A stretch of 64,000 nt of DNA from Areca catechu (Eukaryota; Streptophyta; Magnoliopsida; Arecales; Arecaceae), in contig CM038046.1 of assembly GCA_021397845.1 (NCBI GenBank), positions 68,094,021-68,158,020 of the forward strand, read 5' to 3'. The position numbers were made by a program, and so were the translations under genes. This document shows, one piece after another, positions 34,966 through 45,205 of this stretch; positions within the stretch are counted from its first letter, which is position 1; every line of letters starts with the position of its first letter. The notes under the pieces were generated by a model. It did no database searches. It saw only the letters and a list, made by a program, of their open reading frames with translations, and was not told the DNA's origin.

Positions 34966-36308
34966 TTAGTTTATTTCAACTATTTGTCATTTGTAATAAA
35001 GATGATCCTTCCAGGATTATGATTCAATGCATATTAGGGATCATATGTTTGGTCTCTACTTTATTATGAAAAATAGCATGTTATTATTTTATACATATTA
35101 TAGATCAATTGCATTGTTATAACATGTTTTATCCTAATAGCTATTTAGGATTGGATTAGTCAGTGGGTTATTTGAAATATCATGCTATGATATGATTGCT
35201 ATGTTATGCATATGCTAGATTGATTTGCCTTATGCTAGTCACTAGTTAGGGTTTTTTTTAACACTTAAACCCTAATCTTTAAAATATGTCAAGATATTTT
35301 TTTTTAGTCACATTCTGAAATAAGGTTGTCCTAACATAATGATGGATGTCTGTTATGTTGTAAGGTTGTCCTAGAATGATGACACACCTAGCATATATTT
35401 TGCATCATGTCATATATGTATGGTTTTCTATTATAAGTACATTATTTTATATTAAATAGTATTAGAATGTGTTTGAGACCATCAAAGCCCTCGTTAGAAA
35501 TCATATTTAGTCTTAGTATCAAATTAATCATGATGTAGAACCAATTAGGGTTTGATCAGCCAATTGGTGTCTAGGCAAATGGTTCTGGGAAGGTAAAGGG
35601 ATTGAGGTTTATTAATTGGTTCTGTTGTCTAACATGGCCAATTTAATTGGTATCTATGGAAAGCAACGGGGGGACCCCCTCACCCTTTCCACTTACCTGG
35701 CCAATTTGGTCATATCTAAACCTTAACTTGAGAATGCTAATTGATTATGTATACTATAATTTGCCTTCCTTCATGCTAAGCCAAATTAATATCAAAACTA
35801 TAGTAGGTTTGTTGTGTAACACAAGATCTACTCTAGGATTTGATATGAAATTTGTATTGGTGCACTTAGTGCTTTATGGCATGGTTGAAATTGTTGCTTT
35901 GTTGTATAACACAAGGCAACAATTTTCAATTATAGCTATACAGAAATGAAGGGTTTGACTAAACTAAGACATTATAGTTTGTTGTGTAACACAAGACTAT
36001 AAGTGTCTTAGAGGCAAAGATAATTGTTGAGAATTGCATGGGTTGCAATTAGAAAATAAGTCCTACCGGTCCTACCTTTGAACTTATTAGTGTTTGTTGT
36101 GTAACACAAGGCACTAATGAGGAATTAGGATCTCAACCCCACTAAGAAAATCGGGAAGGTTTCTCGTTTACCATAAAATGAGGGTTATGGTATTTGAAGA
36201 AAATAGTGAGAGACATAATTAGATAGTAAGTCCTTATCTAGTTATGAATGTCATTCTTGAGTGGTCTGCTGATATTGTTCTTTAATTAAATGTAGGATAT
36301 TTATATTT
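34966..36308 (+). other. F1 5' leader with four hairpins and an acceptor-like site
   Basis: 1.34 kb without a supported ORF. Contains four hairpin units (35798-36122, separate entry) and, 13 bases before gag, TTTAATTAAATGTAG|G (acceptor-like, 36295/36296) with a CTGAT branch-like sequence upstream. The F2 leader (46991-48442) has the same order throughout. Confidence 0.7.
35798..36122 (+). repeat. Four-hairpin array in the F1 leader
   Basis: Each unit has the core TTTGTTGTGTAACACAAGR (second unit TTGTATAACACAA), a TTGTG/CACAA stem with a three-base loop. Cores begin at 35812, 35902, 35982 and 36097. Each core is flanked by its own pair of complementary arms: CTATAGTAG/CTACTCTAG; GAAATTGTTGC/GCAACAATTTTC; TAAGACATTATAGT/ACTATAAGTGTCTTA; CTTATTAGTG/CACTAATGAGG. 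The arms differ between units, so this is repeated structure and not just repeated sequence. Confidence 0.8.
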
Positions 36309-36752
36309 ATGGCTTCAAATTTATCACTGAGGGGCATCTTGGATGCCACTAAGTTAACCGGTCCAAATTATGTGGATTGGTTGAGAAACCTGAGAATCAT
36401 ATTAACTCAGGAGAACCTTTCCTATATACTTAATTCACCGGATCCTTAGGTGATTGGAGAGGATGCTTCAGAGGAGGAAAGGGCTACACATCAAATGTGG
36501 CTAAATGATAGTATGACTGTCAGGTGCATCATGTTGGCTTCCATGAGCAACGAGCTCCAGAGGCAACATGAAGGTCTGGAACCTCAGTCCATATTGCTCA
36601 GTTTAAAAGAACTTTATGGAGAGCAAAGTAAGGTTGCCCGATACGAGATATCGAAGCAGTTGTTCCGAGCATGGATGAGTGAAGGTTCACCTATGCAAAC
36701 CCATGTGCTGAAAATGATTGACTTAATCACTCGATTGGGTCAATTAGGGTGA
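36309..36752 (+). pseudogene. F1 gag, truncated, one stop
   Basis: Copia gag N-terminal half: MASNLSLRGILDATKLTGPNYVDWLRNL, a TAG at 36447, then in the same frame MWLNDSMTVRCIMLASMSNELQ and SLKELYGEQSKVARYEI up to LITRLGQLG, where it is cut by the G junction near 36752-36785. About two thirds of the gag core domain remains; zinc knuckle and pol are gone. The start agrees with F2 (48443). The product would be the particle protein. Confidence 0.85.
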
Positions 36753-36779
36753 TATGTTACTTCATAGTACTCTATCGTA

Positions 36780-38583
36780 TGGGTCAGGTCCGACCCCAGT
36801 CTGTCCCTCTTCGGTAACTTCTTTTACCTGAAGAGGGACTTTAGGAGCCAGGAGTGGATCTTGTTCATCCCTCGTCAAGGCCAAAAGCTATTGAAGTGCC
36901 TCACATCGGCCGTCCACGGGTGGAAGGCCAGGTTCTTCTTTGTCAGCAGTCTCGAACGCTTGGGGTTCGAGCCGTTGTGGAGAGAGCCGCGGGCGAGGGT
37001 TCGTGAGGGCAGGTTGGTATCGGCAACCGACCTGGGTACATTTACCATGCTTATTAGAGCCGGCCTGATGGCGGCATATGAGCTGTTGTGGGAAGAGACC
37101 CTTCATCAAGCAAGGATCAACCCCCAAAGATTTCTAGGCAAGGGCCGACCCCTCTTCTCACCGTTCTTTTAATCTTTCCTCCTTCTTTCTCTGACTCTGG
37201 ATATTTGGTGACAAGAGGAAGGATGCAGCGGATCGACAAATCCAAGGTCATCCGATGGGCGGTGCGGAAGCACGCCGCTCCAGAATTGGCCCCTGGGCCA
37301 GCTGCCGAGCGGCAGAAGAAAAGGTGGGAAGAGGAGCGACCCGCCCCCGCCGTTGATGTCGAGTCGGACGGGGACGACATCCACCTTACCTAGCGTAGGG
37401 TGAGGAACGCGGTGGGGGCGTCGACCCCATAGGGAGAGCCAGCCCCCCGGTCAGAGCAGGAGCATCCGGAGATGCCCGTCGCGGCCGCAACACTTGCCGA
37501 TCGGGAGGAGGCAGCACCTCCAGCCGACAAGGGCAAGGGGCCGGTCGTTGAAGGGACAGCCGGTGGCAAGCTCAAGTTGTCAGAGGAGGAGGTACGCCAG
37601 GAGGAGTTCCAGCACTGGCATACGCTGGACCATCCCAGGCGGGCACGGAGCCTGTTGAGGGGTCGATGACCGATGCCGACTAGGAGGCGTCGATCAAGAG
37701 GAACTTGGTCGACGTGACCATGGAGAGCTACCATGACCTTATGAGGGTAAGGATTTCACCTTACTTTTCTTCTTCTTTTTTTTTTTCACTACCTTTCCAT
37801 CTTCAAGTAAAACACTGACTGGGTCATGCTCCTGCAACTTCTCCACGGCATCTCCCTCATGGACGACGCCATTAGCCAGGTGGTGCAGGCCGCCAAGACC
37901 TTTGCGAAGAGGGCCCAGGAGCTGGAGGCGGCCCAGGAAGTTGCTGCGGTGTCTTTGAAGTCAGCCAAGGAGAGTCTGGTGGCAGCCCAAGAGAAGATAG
38001 AGTCAGCGAAGGTGGCTCTGAAGAAGGCCGAAAGCAGGCTGGCCGGCTGCGAGGCTAAGCTAAGGAAGAAGAAGGCGAAGGCCAACTCTCTTGCTCGCCG
38101 GCTGGGCGAGGAGGAGAAGCGGTCGGCAGAGGCCGACGAGCATGTTCGGGCTGGATGGGCGAGGGTAGCACTGCTAGAGGCCCAGCTTGATGATTCCAAG
38201 CAGTTGGTCGCAGAGCAGGTGCGGGGGGCCGTGGTGGCATACAAGGCCTCCATTGCCTTTATCGAGGACGTGGAGGAGGCGGCGGTCGATTTCTACATGG
38301 AGGGCTACGATGATGCCCTGAAGAAGGTGGGTCGGCTATTCCCGGAGCTGGACCTGGCAGGCACCGAGCTGTAGGACCCGTCCGAAGGGGAGGAGGCCGA
38401 AGCGGAGCTCCCAAGAGAAGGTGGAGCAGAAGCGGCCAGGGTCGAAACTCCGGCACCTGCTAACATGGAGGTGATGTCCCTCTCGGAGGACTCTCCCACC
38501 GTAGTAGACCCGATTGACCTGCCAGTTGTAGCTGATGGGGCCGAGGTTGTGGCCCCTGAGGCATCTCCCGTGGGTCGGACCTA
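36780..38583 (+). pseudogene. G antisense extra ORF: Transposase_28 domain and coiled coil, 5'-truncated
   Basis: Exon-like segment 1 (36790-37169) reads SLSLFGNFFYLKRDFRSQEW, FIPRQGQK, and GWKARFFFVSS, the C-terminal half of the Transposase_28 domain. Segment 2 (about 37205-37746) is basic then Glu/Ala/Pro-rich (MQRIDKSKVIRWAVRKHA). A GT...AG intron of 61 bases at 37747-37807 has a long pyrimidine tract. Segment 3 (37808-38583) is a long Ala/Glu/Lys coiled coil (AAQEVAAVSLKSAKESL, AKVALKKAESRL), then DFYMEGYDDALKKVGRLFPELDL, a TAG at 38372, and an acidic tail ending at 38583. It lies on the strand opposite gag-pol. The N-terminal 100 or so residues are missing at the F1 junction. Role unknown; Transposase_28 is a name only and no transposase activity is implied. 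Confidence 0.7.
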
Positions 38584-38964
38584 AGGGGTTTGCAAAGGTC
38601 TGACCCACCTCTTTTGTAGGTACTAATTTTTGAAATGAATGAATAGACCTGTTTCTGAAACTCCTTCATTGTGTGCAAAATGCTTTTCTTTTCAAAAATC
38701 TTTCTAAGTACCCCGGGTCGGCCTTACGGCATTGCAGGGTCACCAACCGCTTTGAAGCGTTCGGTGGGCACAAGGCAAGTGCCCTTTTCCCGGAATTTCT
38801 CCAAGTACCCCCGGTCGGCCTATTCAGGCCAGGAGCTGGTAGGATAGCTAAGAACAGTGATTTGATTCAGGCCAAATACATGGGCGCTTGCTCTTGGTCT
38901 CCGTCTGCGAGTCGGCTCGAAATGCGGTCCATCTTCTTTGAGGTCCCGCTGGAGCTGATGGTTG
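38584..38964 (+). other. G spacer after the antisense ORF
   Basis: Noncoding. AATGAATGAATAG near 38635 could be part of a polyadenylation region of the antisense gene. Diverged units (CCCCGGGTCGGCC) foreshadow the tandem array. Confidence 0.4.
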
Positions 38965-39700
38965 TCCTAGAGCCTCTGCTAACCAGGGTTGGGCTTTTAG
39001 AGTGGGCTGCCCTAGAGCCTCTGTAGACCGGGATCGGACTTTCGGAGTGGGTAGCCCTAGAGCCTCTGCCGACCTAGAGCCTCTGCCTTAGAGCCTCTGC
39101 CGGACTTTCGGAGTGGGCTATCCTAGAGCCTATGCCAACCGGAGTCGGACTTTCGGAGTGGGCTATCCTAGAGCCTATGCCAACCGGAGTCGGACTTTCG
39201 GAGTGGGCTGCCCTAGAGCCTCTACCGATCGGGGTCAGACTTTCGGAGTGGGCTGCCCTAGAGCCTCTACCCACCGGGATCGGACTTTCAGAGTTGGTTT
39301 CCCTAGAGCCTCCGCCGACTGGGGTCGGACTTTCGAAGTGGGCTGCCATAGAGACTCTGCCGACCGGGGTCGGACTTTCGGAGAGGGCTACCCTAGAGCC
39401 TCTACCGACCGGGGTCGGACTTTTGGAGTGGGCTACCCTAGAGCCTCTGTCGACTGGAGTCGGACTTTCATAGTGGGCTGCCCTAGAGCCTCTACCGACC
39501 GAGGTCGGACTTTCGTAGTGGGCTGCCCTAGAGCCTCTACTGACCGGGGTCAGACTTTCGAAGTGGGCTGTCCTAGAGCCTTTGCCGACCAGGGTTGGAC
39601 TTTCGGAGTGGGCTGCCCTAGAGCCTCTGCTGACGTCAGACTTTTAGATTGGGCTACCCCAGAGCCTTTGCCAATCGAGGTCAGACTTTCAGAGTGAACT
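38965..39700. repeat. 45-base minisatellite in G
   Basis: About sixteen tandem copies of a 45-base unit: GGACTTTCGGAGTGGGCT, then ACCCTAGAGCCTCTGCC, then GACCGGGGTC. Copies differ by a few bases; there is one partial unit near 39070-39100. The period is a multiple of three, so frames stay open on both strands with 15-residue periodic peptides. This is a side effect and not evidence for a gene. It lies between integrase and the antisense ORF, the 3' region of the element. Confidence 0.9.
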
Positions 39701-39789
39701 GGTAGAAGTTGAAGGAGTTTGAAGAAACTTGTAGACTTCATTGATAATATTTGCGAAGATTGTCTACATTCCAAGGGCATGCCATCTGT

Positions 39790-40960
39790 TGCCCGTCCAA
39801 GTGTGCTAGGCGATATGTTCCAGCCCGAACTATCTCAATAAACCGATAGGGGCCTTCCCAATTGGGGGAGAGCATCCCCTGTTCGGTCGGCCTCGAGACC
39901 TCTATCTTCCGCAGGACCGATCTCCAACTTGGAAAGTGCGTGCTTTAACCCGCGAGTTGTAATACTTGGCCATCCTTTTACGGTAGGTCGCCATCTTCAC
40001 ACTTGCCCGGAGTCAGGTTTTGTCCAACAGATCTAGGTCAGCCCTTCGTTGCTCCGAGTTGACCGGCTCGGCAAATTGGTCAGTCCGCAAAGATAGTAGA
40101 GAGACCTCCACGGGGATGACAGCCTCACTTCCATAGATCAGGTTAAATGGGGTTTCCCCCGTTGCCGATCGTGCGGTCGTTCGATATGCCCAAAGCACTG
40201 AATGGAGCTCCTCCACCTAGAGCCCCTTGGCTTCATTCAGCCTGGTCTTCAACCCATGTAGGATCATCCTATTGGTGACCTCGGCCTCCCTATTGGACTG
40301 AGGATGGGCGACCGACGTGAGCCGATGGGCGATGTGGTATTGTTGACAAAAGTCTCGGAACTGGGAGTTGTCAAACTATCTTCCATTGTCAGTGATGATC
40401 ATCTTCTGAATCCCAAACCGGAAGATAATGTAGTCTTAGAAGAAGTTCTCCACTTTGGCCTCGATTATCTGTGCCAATGCCTTTACCTCCACCCACTTGG
40501 TGAAGTAATCAATGGCCATGAGGAGGAGTTTTTGCTAACCGGAGGCTAGGGGAAAAGGTCCTAGGATATCCATCCCCCACTGGGCAAATGGCCAAGGCGC
40601 TGTAAGCAGGGTCAGCTGACTGGCTGGCCTCCTTTGGATGCTGGAGAACCTCTGGCAAGCATCACACCTTCGTACAAAGTCCAAGGCATCCTTCTGGATT
40701 ATAGGCCAATAATACCCTTGGCAAATGATTTTGTAAGCCAGAGACCTTCTACCAAGATGATCGCCACAGATGCCCTCATGCACCTCCCGAAGCACGTAGT
40801 CCGCATCGATCGACCCCAAGCATTTCAGCAAGGGTTAGGAAAATGAGCGCTTGTAGAGAGCCCCATCAAGGATGACGTACTTGGAGGCTGTGGAGCGGAT
40901 GCGCCTGGCTTCCGTCAAATCATCCGGAAGGACCCCTTGCGCCAAGAATGTGCGGATTGG
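39790..40960 (-). pseudogene. G integrase
   Basis: Reading leftwards: the H2C2 zinc domain (EGICGDHLGRRSL, then CQGYYWPIIQKDA, then VRRCDACQ at about 40640-40790) and the catalytic core with the first Asp (QWGMDILGPFP, about 40565), second Asp (ITDNGR, about 40395) and Glu (NREAEVTNR, about 40285), all retained. The C-terminal part includes TARSATGETPFNLIYGSEAVIP and VKARTFQVGD. Stops split it at several sites, for example after LASG and after NGR. Inserts cDNA. No chromodomain is seen, as expected for a non-chromovirus. Confidence 0.85.
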
Positions 40961-41828
40961 GTCCATCCATGAGGCCTCTTGCTCAACCTGATGGATCTCC
41001 ATCGGCTCCTCAGTAATACTTGGACACTGGAGATGTTCTACGAAGGTCCGGTCGGAAGTGCCGACCGTAGAGGTAGCCAGCCATGACAAAGCATCCACCC
41101 GGGAGTTTTGTTGCCGGGGTATATGGAGAATCTCAAAGAATTTAAGCTGTGACACCAGGTCTCGTACTTTGTCCAAGTACTTGGCCAAAGACGGATCCCT
41201 CACTTCAAACTCGCCCATCACCTGATTAACCACCAGCTAGGAGTCGGAGAAGGTGCAGATCCTACCGATGCCTAGTTCATTTGCTATCTTCAACCCTGCA
41301 AGCAGAGCTTCATACTCCGCCTAGTTGTTCGACACATGGAATGCAAAATATAAGGCATACTCCAAACATTGCCCATTGGGGTCAGCTAGGATTAAGCTTG
41401 CACTGCACCCTGAGAGGTTGGAAGCTCCTTCTACGTGCAGGGTCCAGGCGGGCTCGTCTTCCCACACCAGAATGGTCTCTCCCGTGGGCTCAACCACCGA
41501 CGTCTCGACCATTGCCAAGGGCGGGTCCGCCCCCCCAAGTGCATTCCGCCATGAAATCATCTATCACCTGAGCTTTCAAGGCTGACCGTGGCCGAAAGGA
41601 GATGTCAAACTTGCCCAATCTGACGGCCCATTTGGAGAGCCATCCAGAGGTTTCAGGGCTTCAGAGAATCGCCCGGAGGGGTTGGTTTGTCAGCACGATA
41701 ATGGGATGCACCTAAAAGTAAGGTCGGAGGTGCTTCGTCACTATAACCAATGAGTACAACAGCTTATGCACCTTAGGATATCTGAGCTCGGCATCACGGA
41801 GAACCTTGCTGTTGTAGTAAACAGGTTT
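40961..41828 (-). pseudogene. G RNase H region
   Basis: Two RNase H-like blocks. Directly after RT: KPVYYNSKVLRDAELRYP (the gypsy RNase H tail). Then a second, archaeal-type-like block: WTLHVEGASNLSG, LEYALYFAFHVSNN, a stop in place of the family's Glu-containing NNEAEYEA start, ICTFSDS, LVVNQVMGEFE, HIPRQQNSRVDALSWLA. A second RNase H is a known trait of Tat elements. Split by stops at about 41320 and elsewhere. It would degrade template RNA. Confidence 0.75.
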
Positions 41829-42960
41829 CTATCGGCCACCTCCCCCCACCCACACAAGGACGGCGCTAACAGCCTCACTAGAAGCCGACAGGTACAGGTA
41901 CAACACTTCCCCCTCCGTTGGCTTGGCCAGGAGCGGAGGGTTCCTCAAGTAGTCCTTCAAGGCTTCAAAGGTCGTTCGGCATCCATCAGTCCACTGGAAA
42001 CTGTCCGAGCGATGCAAGGTTTTGAAGAATGGGAGAGATCTCTCGGCCGACCAGGAGATGAAGCGGCTAAGAGAGGCGATACGGCCCGTAAGCACTTGTA
42101 CGTGCTTCATATTGGTCGGATGAGTCATGTCAATGATGGCCTTAATCTTCTCGGGGTTGACTTCGATGCCTTTTTGAGTAACGAGGAAATCGAGAAACTT
42201 TCTGGAGGTCACCCCGAAGATGCACTTGGCAGGGTTCAGCTTCATCCTATGGTGCCTCAACGCATCAAAGGACTTCTGAAGGTCTCTGATGTGGTCAGCC
42301 CTATAGAGGCTTTTGACTATCATATCGTCGACATACGCCTTCATGTTTCTCCCAAGCTGATCCTTAAAGACTTGGTTGATCAGCCTTTGGAAGGTGGCGC
42401 CTGCGTTCTTCAGGTCGAAAGGCATCATTTTGTAGCAATACAGCCCCCTGTCCGTGACAAAGGCCATCCTCTCCTCATCTTTGGGATGCATCCTGATCTG
42501 GTTATACCCAGAGAAAGCATCCATGAAGCTCAAGAGTTGGTGGCCGGCCGTCGCATCCACCAGATGGTCAATTTTTGGCAGGGAGAAGCTATCTTTGGGG
42601 CACGCCTTGTTGAGGTCTGTGTAATCTACGCCGATCCTCCACTTCCCGCTAGCCTTCTTCACCACGACGACATTGTCCAGCCACTCCGGGTAGTGAGATT
42701 CTCTGATGAAGCCAGCATCGAGATACTTCTTTACTTCCTCCTCGATAGCCCTCTGCCTTTCGGTGGTGAAGCTCCTCTTCTTTTGCTGGATGGGCCTGTA
42801 AGCGGGATCCACCCTGAGCTGATGGGTGATGATGTTCGCTTGGATGCTGGGTATATCGGACGCCAACCAGGCGAAGACGTCTGCATTCTTCCTCAAGAAG
42901 TTGACTAGCTCCTGCCTGGCTCTCTCGTCCAGGGTGCTCCCTATTTTGGAGGACCCTCGT
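41829..42960 (-). CDS. G reverse transcriptase domain, open
   Basis: The longest open part of G pol; the frame is uninterrupted back to 43088, but the real pol frame changes near 42955 (VPLREDDPTRVLQ in one frame, ERARQELVNFLRKNADVFAW in the next). Motifs: IQQKKRSFTTERQ, VVVVKKASGKWRIGVDYTDL, FSLPKIDHLVDATAGH, FMDAFSGYNQIRMHPKD, TFQRLINQVF, catalytic AYVDDMIVKS at about 42330, LNPAKCIFGV and RFISWSAERSLPFF. Copies element RNA to DNA. It stops at 41829 where the RNase H frame should follow, so it is a part of a broken polyprotein. Confidence 0.85.
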
Positions 42961-44064
42961 TGGATCATCCTCCCTAAGAGGCACAAATACAATCTTCTCA
43001 ATGGGCCGACCATGGCTGTCGGCCTCATCCCTGGGATCCAGCTACTCGAGCGTAGGGCGCTCGTCCAACTGCTTGTCATGGATAGCAAGGCATTGCCGGG
43101 CCATTCTACGGTCTTCCCTCAGCTCTCCAACTTTGTCGCGGGTCAGAAACTTGGCCAGCAAGTGGTAAGTAGACACAATAATCCAAAACTTGTTGAAGGC
43201 CGACCGTCCCAGGATTGCATTATACACCGAGGTTGTACGGACGACCACAAAGTTGATGGAGAAGGTTCGCTAGTAAGGTTCCGTTCTGAGGATCATGGGT
43301 AAGGCAATTTCTCCTTCGACCCCGACGGGATTCCCTCCGAAGCCGGTGAGCGGTGCCACGGACTCCCACAGTCTAGACCTGGACAAGTTCATCCGGATGA
43401 ATGCATCATACAGTAAAACCTCTACACAACTCCAATTATCGATAAGGACACGCTTTATATCATAGTTGGTGATGACAGCCGACACAACCACAGGGTCATC
43501 GCCTGGGAGAGGAGGCTCCAAAAGGTCCTCATTAGAAAAGCTAATTACATTGGATCCCCTAGGCCTCTTTACAATATCCCGGTCCTCCTTCCGGCCCCAA
43601 TCGGACCATCGATGCAGCATGCCGATGTCTCCATCTATCGGGCGCTGGTTGGGGAGCTCAGCCTCCCCTGAGGGATTTCTAACAGTTGAAGTCCCAGCTC
43701 GATCCCAGTGGGGTCGGACGTATTTGTTCAGATACCCCCTGCGGATGAGATCCTCGATGGCGTCCTTCAGCTAGAGGCACTCCTCCATCTCATGCCCATA
43801 GTCCCTATGGAACCAGCGGTATTTGTTCTTGTTTCTGGAGGTAGGGGGTCCTCTTATCGGTCGAGGTCTTTGAAAGAAGGCCTCATTTTCAATCTCCATC
43901 AGAATCTTCTCCCGCGGTAGGGAGAGGGGCGCGTAGTTTTTGAACCGCTTGAGGTATTCCCTCGGCTTGGGGCTCTGGTGTCGGATGGATCGACCGTCGT
44001 TGTTGGGGGGTCGGACCGTAGGGGCCTTATCGCCCCGTTTCTTCGGGGTCGACCTCCCCTCAGC
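42961..44064 (-). pseudogene. G zinc-knuckle-like and protease region
   Basis: Reading leftwards from gag: NYAPLSLPREKILMEIENE, then WFHRDYGHEMEEC (the degenerate FHRDHGHDTEEC motif of Tat Gag), stop, LKDAIEDLIRRGYL. 43620-43270 is the protease: VVVSAVITNYDIKRVLIDNW, then CVEVLLYDAF. The active site is DNW where D-S/T-G is expected, so it is probably inactive. After a stop: TTSVYNAILGRSAFNKF, STYHLLAKF. The protease would cut Gag-Pol. Confidence 0.8.
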
Positions 44065-45117
44065 CTAGCATCGGCTCGCTGCTTGCTCTTCTGCTAAGGC
44101 ATACTTGTGCGCCTTGGCCAGCAGAACGGAATAACTTGTAGAGAGCTTCTTGTCCAGTAAAAACGTGAACCTGGACGAGCGGAGCCCCCTCTTGAAGGCT
44201 GACATGGCCACTGCTTCATTTAAGTCAGGAATCTCCATAGCAATCGAGTTGAAGCGGGCCACGTAGTCCCGTAAGGTCTCTCCCTCCATTTGTTGGATGA
44301 GGAAGAGGCAATCGGTGTTGTTCAGAGCCCGACTGCAGGTCCTGAAATGAGAGAGAAAAAGGATCTCGAGCTGGGAAAAAGAATGAATCATACTTGGGTG
44401 GATGGCGGAGAACCACATCCGTGCGGCCTTTTTCAGGGTTGCTGGGAAGGAGATGCAGTGGAGGGCGTCGGATGCACCCTGCACCATCATGTGGGCTTTG
44501 TAGGCACCCAAGTGATCTAGGAGATCAGTGGTACCATCGTAGGGGTCCACATACGGGATCTTAAAATGGCGGGGGATAGTCTTCCCCAGAATCTCCATGG
44601 AGAAAGGTGGGCGGGTGTCGTGTGCTGGCCTTCCCTCAGTGTTCTGCCACTCAGCTATCTCGGCAATGCGCTCCTCCAAGCACATGATCTTGCTGCCGTA
44701 GTCGTGCGGGTCTGCAGCAGGGCACCGACCGCCGGGATGAGCAGAGTCAGTGAAAGAGGGAAAGGCTGACCTCACCCTCATTCCTTCAGCGTGGGCCCTA
44801 ATAGACCCCTGAGGTTCTGGGACTATTGGGGACGGCGGCGGTGGTGTGTCCGGCTGCCGGCCAACATCGGTGACCGGCTGGTGATTGATGCAGGAAGCCG
44901 CTGGTGACTGCTGCTGATGGTCCACCATCTCCTGGAAGCACTGGACCGCCGAGGTAAGCATCTCAATGCGGTTTACCAGTGTTTGGAATTGTTGTAGCCC
45001 CAGGTTGATGATGGGCTCGATGGCGGCGGCGACATTGCTCTCCGTGGGGGGTGCATTGGGCCCTTGGTGGTAGCGTCCTGCCCTCGCAGAGATGCTCTGG
45101 GTTATTCCTTTTGCCAT
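44065..45117 (-). CDS. G gag, 350 aa
   Basis: Open frame from ATG 45117 (MAKGITQSISARAG). N-terminal 100 residues are Pro/Gln-rich. The retrotransposon gag domain (Retrotrans_gag) is at about residues 195-330: IPRHFKIPYVDPYDGTTD, LGAYKAHM, AARMWFSAIHPSMIHSFSQL, LRDYVARFNSIAMEI, AFKRGLRSSRF. It ends at SRC-stop, just before the knuckle region of the next frame segment. Forms the particle. It is the best preserved gypsy gene here. Confidence 0.85.
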   Translation of the reverse strand: MAKGITQSISARAGRYHQGPNAPPTESNVAAAIEPIINLGLQQFQTLVNRIEMLTSAVQCFQEMVDHQQQSPAASCINHQPVTDVGRQPDTPPPPSPIVPEPQGSIRAHAEGMRVRSAFPSFTDSAHPGGRCPAADPHDYGSKIMCLEERIAEIAEWQNTEGRPAHDTRPPFSMEILGKTIPRHFKIPYVDPYDGTTDLLDHLGAYKAHMMVQGASDALHCISFPATLKKAARMWFSAIHPSMIHSFSQLEILFLSHFRTCSRALNNTDCLFLIQQMEGETLRDYVARFNSIAMEIPDLNEAVAMSAFKRGLRSSRFTFLLDKKLSTSYSVLLAKAHKYALAEEQAASRC

Positions 45118-45190
45118 AGCTGGATCCTTCCCGTTTATCTTCCCTTCTCAAGTAAGGAGCACAATGGAGGTTCGTGCACGGCCCCCCTTC

Positions 45191-45205
45191 CTTCTAGCGC
45201 CAATC
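45191..45205 (-). promoter_or_regulatory. G primer binding site
   Basis: Minus strand GATTGGCGCTAGAAG directly after the LTR end GGTAACA. TGGCGC is the usual start of the primer site in Tat elements; H has a similar ATTGGAGCGCCAGG. Confidence 0.7.

Noticed and set aside
35647..35949. 100-codon + frame in the F1 leader
   Set aside because: Starts with a weak context, runs through two of the hairpins and is not open in the F2 leader.
37789..38253. 154-codon minus frame opposite the coiled coil
   Set aside because: Ala/Ser-rich shadow of the coiled-coil codons on +.
39113..39697. 194-codon + frame (and overlapping frames on both strands) with a 15-residue periodic peptide
   Set aside because: It is the 45-base minisatellite read through; any frame of a 45-base repeat without a stop stays open.
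38965..39700. CRISPR-like array
   Set aside because: Units are contiguous and diverged, without unique spacers, and the context is a plant gypsy element.
41766..42908. 380-codon + frame antisense to the G RT
   Set aside because: Shadow of the real RT on minus, which carries all RT motifs. The + peptide has none.
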